Positions 16,691 through 21,858 of a stretch of DNA of 21,858 nt are shown here, piece after piece. This DNA comes from JAHEEL01 sp039715165 (GTDB lineage Bacteria > Actinomycetota > Acidimicrobiia > Spongiisociales > UBA5794), in contig JBDLHX010000036.1 in the NCBI GenBank assembly GCA_039715165.1, forward strand, positions 1 through 21,858. The letters run 5' to 3'. How positions within the stretch are numbered: the first letter of the stretch is position 1; every line of letters begins with the position of its first letter. The notes under the pieces were generated by a model that did not search any database, was not told the DNA's origin, and saw nothing but the letters and a program-made list of their open reading frames with translations. Position numbers and translations under genes: made by a program.

Positions 16691-18673
16691 ATGCGATTCA
16701 TTCTCCGGCAGGGAACCGACCCGATCGCCAGGGCAGACTCCACGCTGCTCGCCGCCATGGGTCTGCCCGGGGGCGGGGTCGTGTCGCTCGGACGGACGCA
16801 CTGCCTTGTCTCCCCCGGCGATGTCCCAAGTCCGAATGCTCTCCTCGTCGGCCCAATGACGCTCGACAACGCCGACGTATCGATCGGCCAGGCTGTCGAC
16901 GTAACGCGTGCGGTCGTCTCCCAGGCCAGGAGGGTCGTTGTCGCGGGAGCCGACGAGATCGACTCGAGACATCTCGCGCGGGCGCTCCAGGGAAACGTTG
17001 TCACCGTGGGCGACCGCGTTGTCGTCCAGGAGGCGTATGGCGAGGATGGCGCCGAGTCCCGCGAGATTCGCGTGGTCTCCGTCACCCCGGGCCCCGTTGG
17101 AACAATCGGCAACCGGACGGTCGTGCACGACACCGAAGACACAGCGCCGGACGTCGCCCCGCTCCCGAAAGGGCGTCCCCCGGGAGAGGCACCGTCGACC
17201 GCGGATGCACTCCTCAGTGGCCTCGACACCGAACTGGAAACGCTCGTCGGATGGTTGACGCTGCTCACATCCCCATCGAACCTCCCCCAGTCGTGGGGGC
17301 TGCCGTCGGTGGCTGGAGTGTTCGTGGAAGGTCCAGCAGGATGCGGGCGATCGGAACTCGTCACTGCAGCGGCGAACGCCGCCAACGTGGAGGTGCACGA
17401 GGTCTCCCTCGATCTCGTCTTCAAACCGGAGCGGCTCCTCTCGCTCCTCGAACGCGCCGTGAAGGAGACCCCCACGCCGGTCGTGCTGTTCGTCGATCGG
17501 CTCGACGCCGTCGCCGGCGCGGAGGGGATGTTCAAGAACCAGGTCGCGGCGATCATGCGGTGGTTCCTCGACGCAGTCGCCGAGCGTCCCGGCATGGCCT
17601 GCGTGCTCGGTGTTCACTCCGTGGCAGCGCTTGGCGAGGGGCTCGCGGCGCACCCGCTCCTCCCCCGGTCCCTCACCGTGCCGCCGCCTGATCTCGAACG
17701 GCGCCGATTGCTCTTCGAGTCTGCGCTCTCGCGGGTTCCCACTGACGAGATCGACTACGCCCGCCTCGCCTCTCGTACCGCCGGCTTCTCCGGCGCCGAC
17801 ATCGTCTCCGCCGTGCTCCAGGCTTCTGCCGGTGCCGCCGGGACAGGCGATCCGGTCGACCAGTCGGCGCTCGAGGCCGCCGTCGATGCGACGACGCCGT
17901 CGCTCGGCACCGCGCCGTCCGGCGACATCCCCGGGTACGGATTCGATCGTGTGGCAAATCTCTCCGAGGTCAAGCAGCGCCTCACCGAGACCGTGATCTG
18001 GCAGATGCAAGACCCCGGTCGCTTCACCCGGCTCGGGATCGAGCCGCCGCGAGGGCTGCTTCTCTACGGTCCGCCCGGGACGGGGAAGACGTACGTCATC
18101 CGCGCCCTCGCCCACGAATCCGGTGCGGCGTTCTTCCCCATCAAGGGCGCCGAACTGCTCGACAAGTGGGTCGGCGAGTCCGAGCGAGCGGTGCGCGAGG
18201 TCTTCTCGCGGGCCAGGGCCGTCGCCCCGGCGATCCTCTTCTTCGACGAGATCGACGCCCTCGCCCCGGTACGGGGGAACTCGACGAACTCGGTGACCGA
18301 TTCGGTCGTCGCGGCTCTGTTGACAGAGATGGACGGTGTTGCCGACCGGGGAGACGTCTTCGTCATCGGGGCGACGAACCGTCGCGATCTCATCGATCCG
18401 GCTCTGCTGCGACCCGGTCGGCTCGAGGTGCACCTCCGCCTCGGACTCCCCGCCCCTGAGGCCCGTCGCGCCTTCTTCGAGATCGCCGACGTGCCATTTG
18501 CCGACGATGTCGGCCTCGACCATCTCGTTGAGCAGACCGACGGCCTCTCCTTCGCCGATCTCTCAGCCGTCCTGAGGGAAGCGGCACTCATCGCCCTCCG
18601 CCGGGACTTGTCGGCCATTTCGGTCACCCAAGACGGACTCGCAGCAGCGATTCGCCAGCGCGCCGCCCTCTGA
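16691..18673 (+). CDS. cpa: CDC48-like AAA ATPase (actinobacterial Cpa type) with degenerate D1
   Basis: A 660-residue two-ring AAA protein. Residues about 1-160 resemble a CDC48 N-domain (VGDRVVV and SIGQAV turns). D1 (about 185-395) has Walker A GPAGCGRS with R220 in place of lysine, and Walker B LFVDRLD with R270 in place of the catalytic glutamate, so it should not hydrolyse ATP. D2 (about 415-655) is intact: GPPGTGKT (G460-T467), pore-loop-like KWVGESE, Walker B FFDEIDA (D519, E520), sensor GATNRRD, arginine fingers R574 and R577 in RPGR. Actinobacterial CDC48-like Cpa has been reported as a proteasome interactor; that role is transferred from the family. The N-terminal MRFILRQGTD is taken from the first ATG, 21 bases after the nuclease stop. 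Confidence 0.88.
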   Translation: MRFILRQGTDPIARADSTLLAAMGLPGGGVVSLGRTHCLVSPGDVPSPNALLVGPMTLDNADVSIGQAVDVTRAVVSQARRVVVAGADEIDSRHLARALQGNVVTVGDRVVVQEAYGEDGAESREIRVVSVTPGPVGTIGNRTVVHDTEDTAPDVAPLPKGRPPGEAPSTADALLSGLDTELETLVGWLTLLTSPSNLPQSWGLPSVAGVFVEGPAGCGRSELVTAAANAANVEVHEVSLDLVFKPERLLSLLERAVKETPTPVVLFVDRLDAVAGAEGMFKNQVAAIMRWFLDAVAERPGMACVLGVHSVAALGEGLAAHPLLPRSLTVPPPDLERRRLLFESALSRVPTDEIDYARLASRTAGFSGADIVSAVLQASAGAAGTGDPVDQSALEAAVDATTPSLGTAPSGDIPGYGFDRVANLSEVKQRLTETVIWQMQDPGRFTRLGIEPPRGLLLYGPPGTGKTYVIRALAHESGAAFFPIKGAELLDKWVGESERAVREVFSRARAVAPAILFFDEIDALAPVRGNSTNSVTDSVVAALLTEMDGVADRGDVFVIGATNRRDLIDPALLRPGRLEVHLRLGLPAPEARRAFFEIADVPFADDVGLDHLVEQTDGLSFADLSAVLREAALIALRRDLSAISVTQDGLAAAIRQRAAL

Positions 18674-18913
18674 CACTGCGGTATCCCGCGATCTCAACAC
18701 GCTTCGAACGCTGCGAAATCCCTTCCCGGTGCACCCGAATCGGAGTTGACTTGGAGGAGACGCAAGAGCGCAGGGTTGCGAGGAGATTCCCGCCCTGCGG
18801 TCGAACCAACCTCCGCCCTGCGTTCGGGGGGATGAGTCGTCGTGTTGCCCAGGCTTGGCGGCACGAGGACACGGAATCGCCTGAGCGATTCCAGACGGGA
18901 GCGGAGGTGACTG
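18674..18913 (+). promoter_or_regulatory. Structured leader upstream of the LPXTG surface protein
   Basis: This 240-base non-coding stretch contains several hairpins. GCGCAGGG (18768-18775) can pair with either of two copies of CGCCCTGCG (18791-18799 and 18814-18822), giving mutually exclusive folds. CGTGTTGCC/GGCGGCACG (18841-18849 with 18857-18865, two G-U pairs) and the perfect GGAATCGC-CTGA-GCGATTCC (18873-18892) follow. GGAGG at 18903-18907 is the Shine-Dalgarno. TTGACT at 18746-18751 is a possible -35 without a good -10. No known riboswitch consensus was recognised. Confidence 0.5.
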
Positions 18914-21385
18914 ATGTCTCCCGCATTGCTGGCCCGTTCACACGGCGGGCATGTTCGACGAGTCCTGATCCTCACACTGGCGACGCTGCTGTTGTTCACG
19001 GTGATGACCATGATTCCCGGATCTCCGGCGGCTGAAGAGGCCGAAGCTGCCGAAGTTCCTTGGATCGAGAACAGGCTGAAGATGCATGAGGTGTGGGAAC
19101 CGGCCCCGGCCGTGCTCGGCTGGGTCCCCGGCCACCCGAAGGGCTACACCGAGGGCGAGACGGCCGCGTTCCGCATCACGATGGAGGCCGCTGCCGGCGA
19201 GCAGTACCGATTCAACGCGTGCCTCGACTTCGATGACTCCGGCGCTTACGCGTTCACGAAGGTCGAACCGTGGAATACGTCGCACGGCGCAATGACGCCG
19301 CCGCCCGCATTCGGCGACCTCACAGGGAACGTCGCGCCCGGATTCAACGGAGCGAACCTGACGATCGACAACGTTGCGTTCATCGGCGAGGGAGGCGGGC
19401 TCTGCCCCGCGAATTACCTCGGCTGGGAAGTCACGTTCACGATGCTGACAACCGGCCTCGGCTACGTCGTCTACGGCGGCCACCTCGCAGCTCCGGACGA
19501 GACGTACTCATGGGGGACGGTTGGTGATGGGCAGGGGGCGTCGTCGGTTTCTGGCGTGTTCCAGGCCCGGATCGATACCCAAGGCGGTGGGGACAAGACC
19601 GTGAACTTCAGCGGGAAAGAGATCATCCCGCTCGTTCCCGACATCCAGATCCAGAAAGCGACCAGCGATTCAGAGAGCGGCCCGTGGCACGATGCCGACA
19701 GCCCGACCGGTCCATACATCGCCGTCGGCGCCGACGTCTACTGGAAGTACGTCGTCACCAACAACGGCGAAGCCGATCTGACGGAAGTGACGGTCTCCGA
19801 CGATCAGTCCGTCACGGTTGACTGCGGCGGCCAGACGACGCTTGCGACCGGCAATTCGATGACCTGCACCGCTTCCGGCACCGCCGCTGCCGGCCAATAC
19901 GAGAACATCGGCAGAGTCGACGCTATATACAACGAGGTGGCCGTCTCCGGCACCGATCTGTCCCACTACTTCGGTTCGGACCCGGCGATTGCTCTGGAGA
20001 AATCAGGAACCTTCCTGGATGAGTCAGGGGACGGGTACGCACAACCCGGCGAGACAATCAGCTACTCGTTCAAGGTGACGAACACCGGGAACGTGACGCT
20101 CACGAACGTGACGATTGCCGACAAGGTTGGCGGGGTCACCATCTCCGGCGGCCCGATCGCATCGCTGGCACCGGGAGCATCGAACTCGACCACGTTCACC
20201 GGCTCCTATGTGGTGACACAGGGCGACATCGACGCCGGTACGTTCTTCAACGTGGCAACGGCGTGCGGCATCGACCCCGACGAAGAGAAGGTCTGCGACG
20301 ACGACGCCCACCGGGAGCCGCTGCCGCAGAACCCGTCGATCGCGATTGCGAAGACGCCCGATGCCCAGACGATCTACACGGGAGAGACTGCGACGTTCAC
20401 GATTGCCGTTACCAACAACGGCAACGTGACGTTGACGGATGTGGCTGTGAGCGATGCTCTGGTCTCAGCGTGCGACGCGGCGCTCGGCACACTCAAGCCG
20501 GGCGAGGCTGCTCCAGCGTTCGAATGCAGCGGGCTCGACATCCAGGAGAGCTTCACAAACGTCGCCGTTGCCAGCGGCACTCCGCCGGACGGACCCAAGG
20601 TCACCGACGACGATGACGCCAACGTCGTGGTCCTGGACCTCGCGAAACTGACGGTGGTCGTGAAGATGCTCGCCGGCACCGACAGGGAGTTCCACTTCTT
20701 CGGTGAGGCGGGCGTTGCCGATTTCTCGGTGACGACGCTCAACCGGACCGGCCAGAAGGAGTTCCCGGATCTCAAGGCCGGCACCTACAAGGTGAGGAAG
20801 GAGCTCGCAAGCCTGGCCCCGGACCATCTGGTACTCGTCGACAGCTACTGCGACAACGAGGCGCATGCGATCAGCGGCGATGACGGGGAGAAGGCGTCGG
20901 TCACCCTTGCAGAAGGCGACGACGTGACCTGCACGTTCGTCCTCGGCAAGGTCCTGGCGACCGCTCAGATCGGTGACACCGTCTTCTTGGACAAGGACAA
21001 GGACGGAAAGCAGGACGCCGGCGAGCCCGGCATCAATGGAGCCAAGGTCGTCCTCAAGGACGCCGACGGCAAGGTGATCGCGACACTGACGACGGCGAAG
21101 AACGCTTGGGATGGGTTCTACAAGTTCTTCATCAACGAAGGCATCCCCGGCACGTTCACCGTCGCCCTCGACACCAAGTCCGTGACGGGAGCGCTGACTA
21201 CCGCGGGTTCGTTCACCGTGGATCTGGCCGGCGGCGACGACTATGTCGACGCCGACTTCGGTGTTGCCGAAGTGCTGCCGAAGACCGGCACGAACATCGA
21301 GTCGCTGGGCCTGCTCGCCTTGGCACTGCTAGCGGCAGGAGCAGTGGCGGTCCTGTTCACCCGCCGAAAGAGAGAAGATCTGTAG
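18914..21385 (+). CDS. Sortase-anchored (LPXTG) repeat surface protein
   Basis: An 823-residue cell-wall protein. The signal peptide is residues 1 to about 37 (MSPALLARS..., hydrophobic LATLLLFTVMTMI). An N-terminal domain (about 48-235) is not recognised. Three DUF11-like beta-sandwich repeats follow (about 242-345, 356-465, 473-575), each with a VTNNGxxxLTxVxVSD-type core. A prealbumin/SpaA-like domain (about 577-680) ends in VTCTFVL. An SdrD-B-like domain (about 684-785) has the calcium-type DKDKDGKQDAGEPG. The sorting signal is LPKTG at residue 788, a hydrophobic helix, and RRKRE. It is probably a stalk-like adhesin or pilin displayed outside the cell. The ATG has GGAGG six bases upstream. 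No sortase gene is in the window. Confidence 0.9.
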   Translation: MSPALLARSHGGHVRRVLILTLATLLLFTVMTMIPGSPAAEEAEAAEVPWIENRLKMHEVWEPAPAVLGWVPGHPKGYTEGETAAFRITMEAAAGEQYRFNACLDFDDSGAYAFTKVEPWNTSHGAMTPPPAFGDLTGNVAPGFNGANLTIDNVAFIGEGGGLCPANYLGWEVTFTMLTTGLGYVVYGGHLAAPDETYSWGTVGDGQGASSVSGVFQARIDTQGGGDKTVNFSGKEIIPLVPDIQIQKATSDSESGPWHDADSPTGPYIAVGADVYWKYVVTNNGEADLTEVTVSDDQSVTVDCGGQTTLATGNSMTCTASGTAAAGQYENIGRVDAIYNEVAVSGTDLSHYFGSDPAIALEKSGTFLDESGDGYAQPGETISYSFKVTNTGNVTLTNVTIADKVGGVTISGGPIASLAPGASNSTTFTGSYVVTQGDIDAGTFFNVATACGIDPDEEKVCDDDAHREPLPQNPSIAIAKTPDAQTIYTGETATFTIAVTNNGNVTLTDVAVSDALVSACDAALGTLKPGEAAPAFECSGLDIQESFTNVAVASGTPPDGPKVTDDDDANVVVLDLAKLTVVVKMLAGTDREFHFFGEAGVADFSVTTLNRTGQKEFPDLKAGTYKVRKELASLAPDHLVLVDSYCDNEAHAISGDDGEKASVTLAEGDDVTCTFVLGKVLATAQIGDTVFLDKDKDGKQDAGEPGINGAKVVLKDADGKVIATLTTAKNAWDGFYKFFINEGIPGTFTVALDTKSVTGALTTAGSFTVDLAGGDDYVDADFGVAEVLPKTGTNIESLGLLALALLAAGAVAVLFTRRKREDL

Positions 21386-21743
21386 AGGAACGACAAGACA
21401 ACCAACGAGGCTTGGGGCGGCCACCCGGCCGCCCCACAGCTGGGTCCGTTGCTCGAGACGCTCATCTCCAGAGCCTGTGCAGCTCCCCCAAGAAAGGGAC
21501 TAGACAGTGCGGCGTCCCTCCGGAATGCCCCTTGATGACCACGCTGAGTAGCGCTACGGTCACCACAAGGGAAAGAAGTCCATTCGACCCATACCCACTA
21601 ACTGGGAAGCGGTGTTGAATGGGTTCTGGAACTCGGAAGGTGGGGCCGAGCCTTTGTGCTCTCTCCACCGCCCGACCTGATAAGGGATAACGCTTCGCCA
21701 TCAGGGCTTGATGACGGAGTAACACGAGAGGTGGAGGTAGCAG
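21386..21743 (+). promoter_or_regulatory. Intergenic region with terminator and structured leader of the next surface gene
   Basis: No gene is supported in these 358 bases, whose base composition is visibly less GC-rich than the flanking genes. After the terminator hairpin (21414-21435) there are further potential stems: TGACC-a-CGCT-GAGT-AGCG-ctac-GGTCA (21536-21562), ACCCAT/ATGGGT (21587-21592 with 21619-21624), and CCTGAT/ATCAGG (21676-21681 with 21700-21705). GGAGG at 21733-21737 is the Shine-Dalgarno for the GTG at 21744. It is probably a 5' leader RNA of up to about 250 bases. No known riboswitch class was recognised. Confidence 0.5.
21414..21435 (+). terminator. Transcription terminator hairpin
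   Basis: A perfect 9-bp GC stem, GGGGCGGCC with GGCCGCCCC, closes a four-base ACCC loop 28 bases after the surface-protein stop. No U-tract follows, as is common for high-GC actinobacterial terminators. Confidence 0.75.
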
Positions 21744-21858
21744 GTGTCTCCTGCAGTTTTGAGTCGTACATCCAGCGGGTTCTTCGCGAGAGTCCTGATC
21801 GTCGCCTTCGCGGCACTATTGCTGTTTACAGCGCTCGCGATAGCGCCAGGCGGGTCGC
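21744..21858 (+). CDS. Second surface protein, N-terminal fragment (partial)
   Basis: The frame runs off the right edge after about 38 codons. The start is a GTG with GGAGG six bases upstream, the same spacing as the preceding gene. The encoded signal peptide (SPAVLSRTSSG, then RVLIVAFAALLLFTALAIAPGG) aligns without gaps to that of the LPXTG protein (SPALLARSHGG, then RVLILTLATLLLFTVMTMIPGS). The two genes therefore look like tandem paralogues, or at least share an export signal. Everything past the signal peptide is outside the window, so LPXTG anchoring is only inferred. Confidence 0.7.
   Translation, partial: MSPAVLSRTSSGFFARVLIVAFAALLLFTALAIAPGGS

Noticed and set aside
16673..18523. A 616-codon open frame on the minus strand
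   Set aside because: It is antisense to the AAA ATPase, whose motifs are unmistakable; no recognisable domain on the opposite strand.
18709..18722. CGAACGCTGCGAAA as a second LexA box
   Set aside because: The right half-site is CGAAA rather than GTTCG, so the palindrome is broken.
18751..18780. GACGCAAGAGC, faintly like a cyclic-di-GMP-I (GEMM) riboswitch core
   Set aside because: The paired CACGCACAGGGCAAACC half and the tetraloop-receptor layout are missing.
21604..21614. GGGAAGCGGTG, resembling part of a cobalamin riboswitch
   Set aside because: The remaining conserved boxes (such as the GACCCGC-type and GCCACTG elements) are absent, so the match is probably chance.

Overview
The window is gene-dense, high-GC bacterial DNA that fits an actinobacterium. 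I suspect a deep lineage such as Acidimicrobiia, but only as inference. Four things point that way: a CDC48-like AAA ATPase of the actinobacterial Cpa type, a DEDDh-exonuclease/GIY-YIG fusion of the actinobacterial Rv2191 kind, a Gram-positive/actinobacterial LexA box (CGAAC-N4-GTTCG), and frequent GTG starts, several genes of which appear leaderless behind TANNNT -10 boxes. Nearly everything is on the + strand. The one clear minus-strand gene is a zinc alcohol dehydrogenase.

Layout. 1-1455: the 3' end of leuA and all of leuB (leucine biosynthesis). 1516-6099: a lipoprotein M1 metallopeptidase, 6-phosphogluconate dehydrogenase (gnd), a DHDPS-family aldolase resembling 4-hydroxy-2-oxoglutarate aldolase, and an HSDL2-like short-chain dehydrogenase. 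6113-6157: a shared hairpin between convergent genes. 6164-7162 (minus): a zinc alcohol dehydrogenase, divergent from 7280-10109, the three-subunit proton-pumping transhydrogenase pntAA-pntAB-pntB, followed by a nitroreductase. Together with gnd these genes centre on NADPH and redox balance. 10762-11916: an archaeal-type methionine adenosyltransferase. 12001-15011: a large secreted or membrane TPM-domain protein with a Gly/Ser/Trp-rich tail, overlapping a SpoU-type RNA methyltransferase. 15027-16669: an SOS-box-controlled nuclease fusion. 16691-18673: the CDC48-like ATPase. 18914-21385: an LPXTG-anchored surface protein built of beta-sandwich repeats. 21744-end: the start of a second protein with a closely similar signal peptide. 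The two surface-protein genes have long, hairpin-rich leaders.

The observations most worth following are three. First, a perfect LexA palindrome sits exactly in the 17-bp spacer of a -35/-10 promoter whose predicted start point is the A of an ATG. Second, two intergenic palindromes have arms built of heptanucleotide tandem units (AGAG/CTCT in one, CAAG/CTTG in the other); the sequences are unrelated but the geometry is the same, and both lie between a biosynthetic gene and a secreted-protein gene. Third, the D1 ATPase module of the CDC48-like protein is inactivated at both Walker motifs. No CRISPR array, rRNA, tRNA, transposase or complete defence system was seen.
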